A stretch of DNA of 64,000 nucleotides from Ecdyonurus torrentis (lineage: Eukaryota; Arthropoda; Insecta; Ephemeroptera; Heptageniidae). How positions within the stretch are numbered: the stretch's first letter is position 1; every line of letters begins with the position of its first letter. The stretch lies in contig OX439133.1 in NCBI GenBank assembly GCA_949318235.1, positions 31,032,129-31,096,128 on the forward strand. Reading direction: 5' to 3'. The notes beneath the pieces were generated by a model. It did not search any database, was not told where the DNA came from, and saw nothing but the letters and a program-made list of their open reading frames with translations. The translations under genes and the position numbers were made by a program. Positions 24,412 to 37,915 of the stretch are shown piece after piece.

Positions 24412-24677
24412 ATATAGTGATTATTGTCTACATAGCATAATAGTTAAGATATTCTGTATAATTTCTTATAGTAACTTGTGTCAATCTGAAAAGGGCAGAT
24501 AATCGGGCAGTGTCGTATAATTCTGTGGTAATATTTAAAATTTATTGGAGCTGTGGGTATATATATATTAAATTTAATATTTTTATTGTTAAGATTAATT
24601 TTAGTAAAATTAAGGAGACGTGTATTGTATTGTATTTAACATTGATGTGATTTTGATTTTACTGTAAAGTATCAATG

Positions 24678-25471
<794 letters not shown>

Positions 25472-25543
25472 TCGGGTATGGTCTAATGGTTATGGCATCT
25501 GGATTACATTCAGAAGATCTGGGTTCGATTCCCAGTACCCGGC
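25472..25543 (+). tRNA. tRNA-like gene, anticodon UAC (Val) if functional
   Basis: It folds as a cloverleaf. The acceptor is TCGGGTA with TACCCGG, with a U1-G72 wobble. T8 is present. The D arm is GTC...GGC with GG in the loop. The anticodon arm is TCTGG/TCAGA around loop ATTACAT, giving U33 and anticodon TAC. A 4-base variable loop follows, then T arm CTGGG-TTCGATT-CCCAG. The A and B boxes are intact, and CTTTT at 25543-25547 plus poly-T can terminate Pol III. Oddities are the U-G first pair, discriminator C and a U13-U22 mismatch, so a tRNA pseudogene or SINE head is possible. Confidence 0.6.
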
Positions 25544-25550
25544 TTTTAGA

Positions 25551-25576
<26 letters not shown>

Positions 25577-25581
<5 letters not shown>

Positions 25582-26903
25582 TTATAGTATGGATGACCAT
25601 ATTATTTTAATAAATATAAATGTTTATATCGTGTGACCATCCAATGGTGTATATTGGTGTTCCAAAAAACTTAATATTTTACTGCATAAAAATAAGTAAA
25701 ATTAAATGTAGGATTCCATAATTACATGTTCCCGCCCTCGGTGCAGTATTTTTTTTTAAGCGCTGAAAAATAGTCTACATATGCGAAATGATAAAAAATT
25801 ATTGAACACCGATAAGTCCAATTCAGCCTCCATTAATTTTTTTTGTTTTAATTTATGTGCAAATTAAGGGTTAGCGTAACAGAATCAAATCCACATTCGA
25901 CATTTTTAATTTTTAACATTTATTATAGTGATATACTACTTACTTACCATGCTCCTAATCACTTATTCATGTACCAGTAAGCATTTACTTCTGATTCCTG
26001 CATAATACGATTTCAGTTCGATTTTATATTAAGTAAAATATTATACTCTATAATAGCCTATGTGCTAAAATCATTTGTAAATAAATATTACAAGATATTT
26101 TAAAATTGAATGCGTTGTTCTTTCAAACAATTTTTTAATTTAAATTTTATATCTTTGCATAAATTGTTTAAATTGAAAAAATGACTGTATTTTTTTATTT
26201 AATATTTTAATAATACACGTTAAAAAAATAAATATTGCATTTAGCACATTATTTTTAGTTTACATCAAATTTAAGTATAATTTTTAATAAAAGTGTTAGT
26301 AAAAAAATGTTTAATATTCATATTTTAAATTATTATTATTCATAGTTGTTGGTCACGATTTTTACACTGTAATACCACACCTAAGTACACGCCCTATGTG
26401 GTAAGTAAAAAAAAAATATGGATTACATGTGTGTACTTTAGTAAAATATACATTATTTAATATTACTTTTATTACACGATTTATTATCGCATGGAACTAG
26501 GGCAAAAAGAAGAAAGAAAAAAAGTTTAATGTAATTACATATTAAGATCATAAAATTGTATCTTTATATCTAACTTTTTAGAAAAATATTCTAGTTTCCC
26601 TAATTTATTAATTTTCACATATTTTAAAATGATAGCAGTATTTTTAATTAATAATTACAACTATTTTATTTGTTTATTTTATTTTACTATTATTATTATT
26701 ATTAAATTTTTTTTTTTTTTTTTTTTGGTAATAAAAAGCATTTTTGGTAACATTCATATTCTATCATAAAAGAAAAAAACAGAGAATTTGAATTTTTTAA
26801 AATTACTTCACAAGTAGAAAAATTGTTTAAAAAATATCAGATACACTTTATTTATGTATGAAAAAAGTTAGTCCTATCAGAATGTGTAAATTAATTATAT
26901 TTA
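25577..26903. other. No recognisable feature
   Basis: A+T-rich; poly-T at 26707-26726. No element ends found. Confidence 0.55.
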
Positions 26904-26945
26904 TTACACGGAAAAAATAACTACGTAACAATTATGCTAGATATT
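26904..26945 (+). repeat. Family K end fragment
   Basis: CACGGAAAAAATAACTACGT followed by AACAATTATGCTAG, the left end typical of K. Confidence 0.45.
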
Positions 26946-27168
26946 TTGTGAGCAAACTTTGTCTATTTTGAAAAATACTTTTTATATTATGCATCATTAA
27001 AAAAAAAAATCATAAATATTGTATGGTATTGCAAATATTTAATTGTTGATACTTTCCTAAATTAGCATCCTAAATTTTTATAATGACAGATGCATCATAT
27101 ATGTAATTACTAATTAATAATTTCTGTTCATATTTTACTGATCAATATTCATTGTAAAATATTGTTGC

Positions 27169-27505
27169 TATAGGGTGGTTTCATTCATGTTAAAGTCAAC
27201 GCCATGTGTGAGTGCTAAATAACATGCGGGCCATATTTTTTAGGAAAATGGCTCATTTTACCATTTTAAAAATTCTTTACATTATTTTTGAGAGCATTGA
27301 TGATTTTAACAGGTTGAATTAGTACCTCAAGTATGCAAATATTAATAATAATAAAAATACATAATAATAATGACCATTAAAAATAACTAATTTTCCAAAG
27401 CAAGTAGGCAAAAACTACGTTTGTCCTATGCAGAGCAATGTTATTCACTGCTCAAGAAAAGCATCAAAAAGCACTCAGAATGACGTCATGCGTACACACC
27501 ATATA
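27169..27505 (+). mobile_element. Family E MITE, copy E2
   Basis: TATAGGGTGG at the left, ACGTCATGCGTACACACCAT at the right, with GTCAACGCCATG, GGCTCATTTTACC, GAGAGCATTGATG and CTATGCAGAGCAATGTTATT between. Diverged but complete in outline. Confidence 0.75.
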
Positions 27506-27615
27506 ATAATATGAAATGTAGACACTTGATTTTGTACTACTATTTTTATAAAATTTTCAAGTAACATTTTAAATTTAGTGAAAACAAGAATAAAATAAAA
27601 TCTTTACATTATGTT

Positions 27616-28195
27616 ATACGAAAATAAAATAAAATAGAATAATTAACTGTGCTTTAGCTCAGTACAGCAAAATTTATGCTTAACACAATAAAATTTATGC
27701 TTTATAACGTACTACATATAGCATTGTTAGATAAAGCCATAGACCACATAAAACAACATGTGCTTTTTAATGAATAAACACGAAATGGGATCTTCAAAAC
27801 TGATGTTAATTTTTACCAGAATGTTAATGTAGCCCCACGAGAGAGCGTGAAAATACTGTAAAGTATGCAATTTGTGTCACTATTCATGTTTATGACGTCA
27901 TAAACATACAAATATTAGTATGAAAAATGTTGTGCTAGTGGCATAAATTGAAATTTCTGATCACTGCCACGGAGCTACAGTTGGGTTTTGAGACAAACTA
28001 GAGTTATTTATGTAAGTCCCATCAAGTGTTTTGTGATATAAATGTTTATGTTTTTCTCTGGTCTATTCCTTTAATATGTTCCGCAAAAATACTTATTTTA
28101 TTCCAAAATAGCAACATTTGTAGTGTACAGATGGTAATTATTAAATTATTTAATGCATTACAAATGACGTAATTTATTTCTCCGTGTATATAACT
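27616..28195 (+). repeat. Family K copy interrupted by J3
   Basis: Left part AATAATTAACTGTGCTTTAG and CTCAGTACAGCAAAATTTAT; right part ACAAATGACGTAATTTATTT and CTCCGTG. The two halves correspond to the continuous copy at 29287-29680, so J3 inserted into K. Confidence 0.5.
27733..28077 (+). mobile_element. Family J MITE, copy J3, nested in K
   Basis: AAAGCCATAGACCACATAAA at the left and TGGTCTATTCCTTTAA at the right. Inside are AACACGAAATGGGATCTTC, CCCCACGAGAGAGCGTGAAA, GTTTATGACGTCATAAAC and GGGTTTTGAGACAAACTAG. The best reference copy of J here. Confidence 0.8.
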
Positions 28196-28817
28196 TACTA
28201 TAAATATGAGAAAATCTGCAGCTAAAAATATTTTTCCTTTTTTTATTAATATTGTGAAGGGTTTACATTTCATTTCCGTAAAGCTTTTAAATATATAAGA
28301 TACCACGTGTATAATTTCTATAATATATACGTATATAGCAGTATATAATTTTGGCAGTATGTAATTTGGAATAAATATGAAGGATATATGTGTAATATTA
28401 TTTCCTACCAAATAATAAGTTACATTTGATTCAAATGTCTAAAAATATGACTCTCAAAAGAATTGAAAAAATATAAAAGATTAAAAATGAAAAATAAGAA
28501 TTAAAAAGAATAAAAACAAACTACATAGAAAAAGCCGCAAAACATTTGTGTATAAAATAATAAATCAAGTTACTGTCATCCGGTTAAAATGAAGTTATTC
28601 GTTGTGATATGTAAGGGAATACAGCTCATACATTATTCATTTTATATATTATATATATTTTTTCACAACTACACAAAAGAGATTAATTTCATACTTCGCG
28701 AGCTTATTGTTAATGCTTTATATTTGTCTTGTTTACTTTCCTATTGGGATATTTCTTTATGCAGTATTTTGCAGTATATAAATATTGCATTATAATTTTG
28801 AATTTAAAGTTCCTATA
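28196..28817. other. No recognisable feature
   Basis: A+T-rich; short open frames only. Confidence 0.55.
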
Positions 28818-29112
28818 CAGTACTGTACTGTACTGTACTGTACTGTACTGTACTGTACTGTACTGTACTGTACTGTACTGTACTGTACTGTACTGTACTG
28901 TACTGTACTGTACTGTACTGTACTGTACTGTACTGTAACTGTAACTGTACTGTACTGTACTGTACTGTACTGTACTGTACTGTACTGTACTGTACTGTAC
29001 TGTACTGTACTGTACTGTACTGTACTGTACTGTACTGTACTGTACTGTACTGTACTGTACTGTACTGTACTGTACTGTAACTGTACTGTACTGTACTGTA
29101 CTGTACTGTACT
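28818..29112. repeat. (TACTG)n pentanucleotide array
   Basis: About 59 units of TACTG. Three units carry an extra A (TAACTG), two adjacent near 28936 and one near 29077. Tyr-Cys-Thr-Val-Leu open frames through it are artefacts. Confidence 0.97.
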
Positions 29113-29286
29113 CTCTATTTACTTTTATTTTATATAATTTTTATATAACCGTATTACACTTTAAACTACCCAGGTGGAAACTTAAAAGCTAGATCATTTA
29201 GATTATAGAGTTAATGTAAAAAATCATACATAGTACTGTACATAGTATAGTTTTACATAATAAAGTGTATTTTTTTATTTAGTATA

Positions 29287-29680
29287 TTATACGAACAAAA
29301 TTAAATACGTAATAATTATGCTATAGCTCAATGCAGCAACATTATATCACAAAACAACATAATTTATAACGTGTATCAAGTTGGCCCCCACACCCCAGCC
29401 TAAATCAGTAAAACTTACCAAATATTTAGTATTTTGTTAGTACTAATTTTTCTGATCATTTTTAAAAAAATATTGTACACGAAAATAGAGTTATTAACGA
29501 AAAAACGATGTGGCACTATATTTTATAAAGCGATTATACTATACTATACTCAGTTAAGATGTTCAGCATAATATCTTTTATATTGTACCAAAAAAGCAAC
29601 ATCTGTGCTCTACAATATAGTAATCATAATCATTAATTACAGCGTAAATTACGTAATTTTTTTTTCAGTGCATCTTGATC
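29287..29680 (+). repeat. Family K copy
   Basis: AAATACGTAATAATTATGCT, ATAGCTCAATGCAGCAACAT, then AAAAAAGCAACATCTGTGCT and AGCGTAAATTACGTAATTTT, in the same order as the halves of the 27616 copy. Confidence 0.5.
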
Positions 29681-30352
29681 AATGATCATGATGATATTAA
29701 AAATTATTACATAATAAATATTTGACAATTCGTAGGCTTGTTCACATGGAGAAATATGTGTATTGTGCAATACATTTGACTTCATAAAACTTAAATTATG
29801 TGTTTTAATGGATATTGCAAATATTTAAATTTATCGGACACTGAAATATCACTGTATAAATTAGAATGTGATAGCCTTAAATAATCATTCTTTACTGTCG
29901 TAATTCAATATACTTTACAATAATTTGCTGGAATTTCTGTCAACGTTTTCAATATTTCTTGTTATTATTTATTTTTTTACTTTTCCACGCTCAAACACAA
30001 GTAAAAGTATTATATAAGGGATTCCTTATTAACATCGTAAATATGTCAATATTTATTTAAATTTATAACTTATTTTTATAAAATTATTAACATTATAATT
30101 AATAATATTGACCATATTTTTACTAAAAATAATAATTTTTATGTTAAAACATTACAATTTTTGTTATAATTTTAAATTAAAAATTATTTAAACTTAAATT
30201 GTTTAGTTAAATAAATTATTTAAATGTGAAATATTTTTAAAATATAAATAGTAACCTTTCCCTATTGTTATTCTAAATGGAATTATTTTCTAGTATAAAT
30301 ACTCATAGATTTATATAGAATTAAATGCTATAAGACATCTTATAAATAACTA

Positions 30353-30392
<40 letters not shown>

Positions 30393-30454
30393 CAAGGCAA
30401 GAAGAAATTTTGTGCTGTATATATATGTCGTTATAGAGCATTATGGTTCAAATT
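29681..30454. other. No recognisable feature
   Basis: A+T-rich with a short GA run at 30357-30388. Confidence 0.55.
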
Positions 30455-30560
30455 CAAAATTCTTTATTCATTTCTTTCATCCAACATTCATAATACAATT
30501 AAATGCATTAGTATAGGTTAGTGCCACAAATGTCAATGTAGAAATGATTGTCAATATTAT
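30455..30560 (-). repeat. Family H repeat, second copy
   Basis: TTTATTCATTTCTTTCATCC and AACATTCATAATACAATT match 16140-16320. Confidence 0.45.
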
Positions 30561-30993
30561 TTACACACACATAAAAAAAAATCGACATTTATGTTTAAAA
30601 TTACAATTTGTATTTTAATTGTGTCATCATTTATATATTTCTTAATTGAGTAATACTGTTTAATTAATAGGAAATTTTTTAATTCTCTTTTAAATGCTAA
30701 TGTAAAATACGAGCCAACATAAATAATTATGCTGTACATAAAATAATATTTATGTTAGAGATGTAACATCTAGTTGCTATTTAGTATAACATAAATTATG
30801 TTGCAGAATCCACAAATGATTCTGAAAATGGACTAGCATGATTATTACGTATTTATTTTTATCCGAATGTAGGACCATCAGATAAAGGAAAATAGGTACT
30901 AAAAAATACACAGAAGTATTTATTATTATTATATATTTTTTATTTTGTGGTTACGCCTTAAAATTATAGATATTTGAAGTACGTACTATCAAA

Positions 30994-31028
<35 letters not shown>

Positions 31029-32807
31029 ACAAATAAAATAAATAAATAAATGATATATCTAAAAAAATTAAAAAAAAAAATTAAACATATACCGTACTGC
31101 AGTTCCTTATTTTCAGTATAAGATAAATTTGCGATTTTATTTTTTTATTTTTGTTATTCAAAATTACAAATAGAGATTTAAAACAATGATAATAATAAAT
31201 AAATAAAAAATAAACAAGCCAAATACTTAAAAAACAAAGTTACTTGAATCTGTATAAAAATAAATCAATAAATTGAAAATAATAATAAAAGTATAGCATA
31301 TAGCTTACTGATTTAATTTATAATTTATTATTAAAAAAAAAACAATCAATCAATTCAATGTGATCAATCTTTATCCAAGTTTATTTTTTATTGTCAAAAA
31401 TCTGTTAAGAAAAATAATTTATAGTATGATTCAATATAACACGTCAGCATGAACGGAAAAAAAAAGGGGGGACGCTAGGATTTTATAAGGAGTATAAATT
31501 TAAGATAAAGAATCTAATGTGACGTTTTTATAGTTGAATAACTGATTAACTACTTTATTATATCTTGAAAAGAAAAAAGTATTTTAAAATATATTGTACT
31601 TTTTATTATAGACAGAAATATATTTTAAAATATTTAAATACAATTTTATTTAATATTTTATTATTAATATTTTATATTAATATATTTTTATCATTTTAGA
31701 ATATTATTTAGAACATAAGAAATAAAAACAGTAACAATTTTTTTTAATTTTTAATATTTTAATTTTATAATTTTTCCTATTTATTATACTGTTTTTCTCT
31801 ATAATTGTTAGAATTTTTATTTCTTATGACCATCAAGACTACCTGCTTCTTCTTAAACACAAATGGTTTTAATTGAAAAGGAAATAAGAATTTAGATTTA
31901 CTTTCTTAATAACTGATTAATGGTATAGTGACTGCTGGAATAATAGGTTTCACTTATAATGACTTACTTGTTATATAATATTTTATAACCATAAGATTTT
32001 GAACTAGTCTAGTCATTATAAAATGCATTTGTAATATTAAATTTCTGAAATGTAGAAAAATGAATATGTATGATTTATGCTAGGTATATTTCAGCAACAA
32101 TGAGTTATTACAACACAATTTGCGCTTCACTGAATAACAAAACTGTTTTGTTTCATAATATTGTGTTGCATACCATAATGTATTAAGAAAGAGTAGTAAA
32201 CTAACGGTTCGAGCACCCGTCCGGTCTAAAATCTTTGGGTGGTCGGTTTTTTTCACAAAGCTAAACATGAGGTTTCGATCTTATAGCTTGAAAACGAGCC
32301 AGCTCGAGCTGAGCCCCTTAATGACTCGAGAAAGTTAAAATCGTTTGAAAATAATATACGAGTTAAAGTTTTTTTTTTAATTTTTAAGAATGTAAGGAGA
32401 AAAAAAAAAGAGCTTGAAATTTTGATTAATTATGTATTAATACTGAAGCATGTAAAATTAACTGTAGGAATTAATTAAATTTATGACTGTCTTAAAAAAA
32501 AAAATTATACAGTTTTCACAATGAAGTGAAAGAAACTAAAATTGAATATCTCCGTGAATTTTTGGTCTATTTGGATGAAACCACCACACACTGATAGAAA
32601 AAATGTGCAAGTTTTTTTTTGTCATGCCCATATAGTTAACGACCCTTATATTTTTCACTCTATTAGGGGTTGACAACCAAAAACACGGTTTTCAATATAT
32701 ACTTTTCAATGCTATTTGCATGTATATATAAGGGAAAACGTACGCTATTATTCTTATAGGCTCGAGAGCTCGCGCGTTTTCATGTTTCAGCTTCAATCTC
32801 GAGCCTA
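30561..32807. other. No gene recognised
   Basis: A+T-rich; (AAAT)n at 30990-31050. K-like palindromic words near 30715-30810. A GC-richer patch at 32210-32250 includes a B-box-like GGTTCGAGCACC, but no cloverleaf could be built. Confidence 0.5.
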
Positions 32808-32850
32808 TATAGGGTGTATGCACATGACGTCATATTTAATGCGCTTACAG

Positions 32851-32931
<81 letters not shown>

Positions 32932-33181
32932 TGGAGTAATTACTAACATTGCTTATAGGACAAACTTTGTTTTTGACAATTTTCTTTGGGAAATCAGTAA
33001 TTTTTTTTATTGATAAATTTTTCTCACATAATTCTTGCGAGATACTGATACCTATTGACAGCATACTCTCAATAATAAGTATAATATTTTTAACTGCCAA
33101 AATAAGTCACTTCCTATTCTGCGGATGTTATTGAATGATGCAACATGACGTCTACTTTAACATGAATGCATAAACCCAATA
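32808..33181 (-). mobile_element. Family E MITE, copy E3
   Basis: Reverse E: TATAGGGTGTATGCACATGA, CGTCATATTTAATGCG, then GCTTATAGGACAAACTTTG and ACGTCTACTTTAACATGAAT before a decayed end. An AT run (32855-32930) has expanded inside the element. Confidence 0.7.
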
Positions 33182-34247
33182 ACAAGCGTTGACTCGTCTT
33201 TCCAATTTAAGCTTGATTTCTAGATTATTAGGCCCCTTTCGTCACAGTTGGTGTGGTGGAACATACAGTGTCCCCCCTCCCCCAAAAAAAGTTATTAGAA
33301 AAAGCCAGAAAAAAATATTTTTTCATTTTTTATGTCCACTCTAACTCATTGTGACAATTTTAGGTGTCCTTTTTTTTTTTTTTTTTTTTTTTTTTCCTAG
33401 CAGCATCATATAACATAATACATTATGCTGTTCCATTATTAAGTTGTGCAAAAGACATTTATTAATTTTGTTTTTATTTTTATCCTTAAAAATGCTCTAC
33501 ATCAAGAAAACACAAAAAAAAATATATATAAGTAATGATGTCTAATTAATTTTACCCCTAAAGGGTTAAAGTAAAAGCAAAATAATCTATATAAAATTCC
33601 AGTTTTTTTTCCTTTCTTTTTAAAGTTTAAAACCTTTATATAAATACTATTACGATATTCCAATTTCGCATTATTAAATGAATTACATATTTATATCCAC
33701 TGCAAAATTATAAATTATTATTTATTCAAATAGTGATAATTTTTATTTGTCTGTAATTTAATTAAATATAATATAAAAACATACCATGAAAAATTCGTAA
33801 TTTATTATGTTTAAAGGTTGCGTGACTGACGGTTAAAATATGACAAATATGTCGTACTGACTGCTTTCAGAACTTTACACGAATACAACGAGTTATTGCT
33901 TCATTTTTCTCTTATTACACGTAACAAAAATAAGTAATTTACGTTCCATTGAATACATTTAGAGATATATCTCTATGTAGAGGTTTTCTGTAATAACATA
34001 AGTAATTATGCTGAACTATTATATTATGATGTATTATTACTATCCTCTTCAGTCCCAGTATATAATACAGTGGATATTAGATGATAATTCAATGAAAATT
34101 GAAAGGTTTTTTTTTTTTTTTTTGTGAATAAACTAAGAAATTTGGACAAGAAAACGCCTTTGAATTTATGTGTTTTTTTTTCTTTAATTTTTAAAAAAAA
34201 TTTTATTAGGTATTTTGAACGTGGGTAGGGGTTTCGTAACAGTAAGA

Positions 34248-34287
<40 letters not shown>

Positions 34288-34344
34288 AAAATAGATATGT
34301 TTTTGTTTTTTGAGAGCCGCACAAAGACGTGGTCAAAATTTACA
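33182..34344. other. No gene recognised; homopolymers
   Basis: Poly-T at 33371-33395 and 34249-34283. K-like words at 33930-34080. Nothing coding. Confidence 0.5.
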
Positions 34345-34563
34345 GCAAGGAAATATAGCATAAACAACATTATAGCATAAATTATTTCATTATGAATAAA
34401 TGTTGCTACATTCAGCTACTATAATTATTAGTTATTTATTTTTGACCTTATTTATGCACCTTATTATGCCCTTGTTAAAAATAGCTACGTAATAATTATA
34501 CTAGCCCATTTTCAGCTCAATTTGATCAATATAGCATAATTTATGCTATACCGCACAACAATT

Positions 34564-35418
34564 GTTATTATTGTGTTCTGTATTTTCTTCATTTGCTCAA
34601 TATGCTGATGATAGTTCATTGTTTAAGCCAATTGTTAACGATAGTGATGTACGTGAACTACAAAAATATTTAGATTCTGTACAAACTTGGTGTGATGTTA
34701 ATGGTATGAGTTTAAATGCTAGCAAAAGTGTTCACCTTAAAATTACAAAATCAGTTAATACTATTCAATCAGCATATACTATTAATGATAATAATATTCC
34801 AGTTCAAAGTAATATAAAATGTTTGGGTGTTAATATTACTGATGACTTACATGTCAATTTAGCTATTGCAAAGTCCTTTAAAATTATTGGTATGTTACGT
34901 AGATCTCTTACAGGTACTAGACGTGAGGCGCTAAGAATGGCTTATCTAACTCTTGTTCGTCCAGTTTTGTTATACGGTACTCCGGCGTGGCACCCTGTCA
35001 CTGCCCTTAACCTTAAAAAACTGGAAAAGGTTCAGAATAGTGCCACGCGTCTAATTCTTGGCAAAAATTCGTTCCATTATGACAATGGAACAAAACGTAA
35101 ACATAATAGTAAAACTCGTAATCAAATTAAATGTGTAAAATTCCCCCAATTAGTGATGTGTTGTATCGACAAGATGTAATTTTTCTGCATAAGTGTCTTT
35201 TGGGGGATATTGACATGCCAATTTTCTCTGACGCTAGACTCTCCATACGTACAAGGCCTAGTAAGTTGCGCGGAGGGGATAGTGTAGAATATGTTGTTCC
35301 CCGTATCTCAGCAGCGTATTACAATACCTCGTTTTTTCCCCGCAGTGTTAAATTATACAATAAGTTGGAGGCTAGTGTCAGAAATTTATCTGCATCTAAA
35401 TTTAAAACTAGCATCTAG
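34564..35418 (+). pseudogene. LINE reverse transcriptase C-terminal half, frameshifted
   Basis: Reads FAQYADDSSLF (catalytic YADD), MSLNASKSVHLKI (palm motif with conserved N--K), IKCLGVNITDDL (the usual LG-- element) and ALRMAYLTLVRPVLLYGTPA then LEKVQNSATRLILG, the standard order in CR1/Jockey-superfamily LINEs. Near 35130-35145 the frame shifts by one: frame 2 loses sense while frame 1 continues as KIPPISDVLYRQDVIFLHKC, TRPSKLRGGDSVEYVVPRIS and FPRSVKLYNKL to a stop at 35416-35418. The homopolymers AAAA and CCCCC at the junction are a likely slip or indel site. The N-terminal endonuclease and first RT motifs are absent, so it is a dead copy. Exact clade not resolvable here. Confidence 0.8.
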
Positions 35419-35591
35419 TTTTTATCTTTGTCTAATATCATGTATCTCCTTTACTTTTCTCTTATTTTGGATATCAAATTTTGTATGGGCTTTGCCTTTT
35501 TTGATCTCCTGTTGAGCATTCTCTTTTGACTATGTGCAATATTGTATTGTATTTATTTGCTCAATAAAATCATTATTATTATTATACAATT
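34564..35591 (+). mobile_element. 5'-truncated LINE (CR1/Jockey-like) insertion
   Basis: Begins just upstream of the RT YADD motif, runs through the C-terminal coding region and a 3' UTR (35419-35565) with AATAAAATC, then an (ATT)n tail to 35585. ACAATT at 34558-34563 and again at 35586-35591 is a candidate target-site duplication. Truncation at the 5' end and an ATT tail fit target-primed reverse transcription. Confidence 0.75.
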
Positions 35592-36058
35592 AATTTTATG
35601 TAATACAGCATTTATTTATGTTATTTTATTATGTTTATGTTATTTATGTTATTAAAGTTATTTATGTTGTTCTATTTAGCATTATTTATGTTAAAATGAC
35701 ATAAATGCAGCATAAATTAGTAATTTATTCTTTCCATGCGGAAGAAATGGTATTTTAAAATTATTGAAGTAACTTATAGAATAATTATTATCACAACATA
35801 CCTTTTAATAAAATTTGAGAATGAATATTGCTGAAAACAGGCTATTGTTTATTTATTATAATTCAAGTATTTTATTATGATAATTGATAACACAGGAAAG
35901 AAAGAGTACCATAATATTATTTTTATTATTATTAAAGTGTTTCTGCAATTTACATACACATTTTTAGATTTAAAATCACCAGCATCGATATTTTTCCTTT
36001 GTTATTATAACTTCTAATCATTACGTCACTTACAAGTTTTATCTTTGGTTGATTTTTA

Positions 36059-36400
36059 TTAAGGCAGGAAATCAGGTACTACGGGATTTGTCTAAAAATT
36101 TGTAAAGAAAGAAAAATCTGAAATTTTGCACAGTGATACTTAAGAAAAAAGTCTCTGCAAAAATGTAAAAACTTTGGGGGGTCACCATCTAGATTTTGAA
36201 TTATGATTTTTTCAAAATTTTAGTTCTATAAGAGCCCATAACAATTCCATTAAATATTTTCTCTATTATCTGGTGGTCATGACGAGTGCTAAAAATTTCA
36301 TCATAGGTAGCTGGTACTATTAACTTTCAAATGGCATCATAAAGTTTGAAAGTTTTCTTTTAAGATTTTGAGATGCAAACCATCTGAATACAACACTTAA
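36059..36400 (+). mobile_element. Family C MITE, copy C2
   Basis: TTAAGGCAGGAAATCAGGTA at the left, ATACAACACTTAA at the right, 342 bp. The interior AAATCTGAAATTTTGCACAG, GGTCACCATCTAGATTTT and CTTTCAAATGGCATCATA match the C family. The GCACARTGATACTT core is also shared with family B. Confidence 0.8.
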
Positions 36401-37915
36401 ATTATTATAAATATATTCTTACTTTTATAGTTAGTGTTTTTTGTTGAGAACTAAAAGTTTAAAACAATCAGGGTTGTATTTTATTTAAGAATCATGCCAT
36501 ATAAAAAAGTATTGGTTATTTCAGATCTATGTAAAGTCTTTCTTTTTATATAGAGCGATTATTTAAAATTGACATTAATACCTTAGAGATTTTACATCCA
36601 ATTGGGTGACAAGTTAAAGTTTTCTGTCTCCAAGTACGTTCAATATTGTAGAATTGGAAAAAAAAAATCTGGAAAAAAAATTAAATATATAGTTCGTCAG
36701 GGTTGAAAATTTTCGTAACATTTTCTATTAATGTAAAACACGTTAAACTGTGTTTAATTAGTACCCGTAACTTCATCCTCGGTTAAAAAAAAAAATAAAT
36801 AAAAAATAATAATACTATTAAAAAAAAGAAATTACACATTCTAATATTTAATTATTGTTGTTGTTTTTTCATATATATATTTTTTGTTTTTTTACATTTA
36901 TATCAACTTTTATTTCTATAATAATATATATGTATAAAACAAAAAGAATTACCAAATAAATACACCATATGTTTAAAAGATTCAGCCCGATTGCAGGTCT
37001 TGTATAGCTACACAAAACTGACTCCTCTTCTAAAATACATTTTGCATTAAAATAAAATTTCATTGTTTTATCAGTATGCATTATTATTAATTTAATTCTC
37101 AGACTTCATATTTTTTTATAATTCTTAAAAAAAAAAAAAAAAAAAAGTAAAGCATAGTACAAAGTTAAAATAACAATGGTTTAATACCCATTTGTTAACA
37201 TGCTAAAAGCTTTTTACAGGTTATTTCCCAATTGTTGGCACTTAGATAACTATATAGAGTTGAGATCATTTATGATGCAACCATTGAGTTCAAGTCTATG
37301 CCCTAGACCCTGGTATCCAAACTATTAAGTCTGTAGCTTTGTTGTGGAAGAGATAATTATGAATCTTCAAGTTTTCATTTCAATTATTTTGTTTTCTCAT
37401 TTCCAGATTATAAATATCATGCTTTTTCATATCTTTATATATATTTTATTCAGATTGCACATCAGGTTAAGATACAGATAATAAAGTCAGATTACATAAA
37501 TCATATACAGATTTTTATTTTTCTAACTTAAATGTGATGGCGATTAGTTTTACTTTATAACATTTAAAAATAATATTAAATAAAATTACAAAGTACTATT
37601 GTAATTCAGATTAATTAAAATTTTTATATATTTTTAATTATAAATATAAATAATAATAATAAAATAAATAATATTAATTATATATAGCTTAAATTATATT
37701 GCAAATTTTAATTATATTATAATAAAAATAATATCAATATAAAGTTATAATTTAAATCTTACGGATACTTTTACAGCCTATTGATATTTTTATTATCATT
37801 TTGAACAGAGAAAATCAGAACATTTCAAGTCAAACATAAAAGTAAATGTCGAACATTCTTATATAGATCCACTTGATGTTTCAAAACTCTGAACCCCAGT
37901 TTATATTAGAGAAAC
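36401..37915. other. No recognisable feature
   Basis: A+T-rich; poly-A at 37127-37146. No exon or element support. Confidence 0.55.

Larger units (their letters stand above)
34345..35745 (+). repeat. Family K relic interrupted by a LINE
   Basis: Left part (34345-34563) has GCTACGTAATAATTATACTA and ATAGCATAATTTATGCTATA; right part (35592-35745) has dense TTATGTTATTT words and CAGCATAAATTAGTAATTTA ending TTCTTTCCATGCGG, like the reversed CACGGAAAG end. Confidence 0.45.

Noticed and set aside
24201..24440. Open frames made of X residues
   Set aside because: They are the translation of the N gap.
32200..32260. tRNA-like B box GGTTCGAGCACC
   Set aside because: No matching A box or cloverleaf could be assembled around it.
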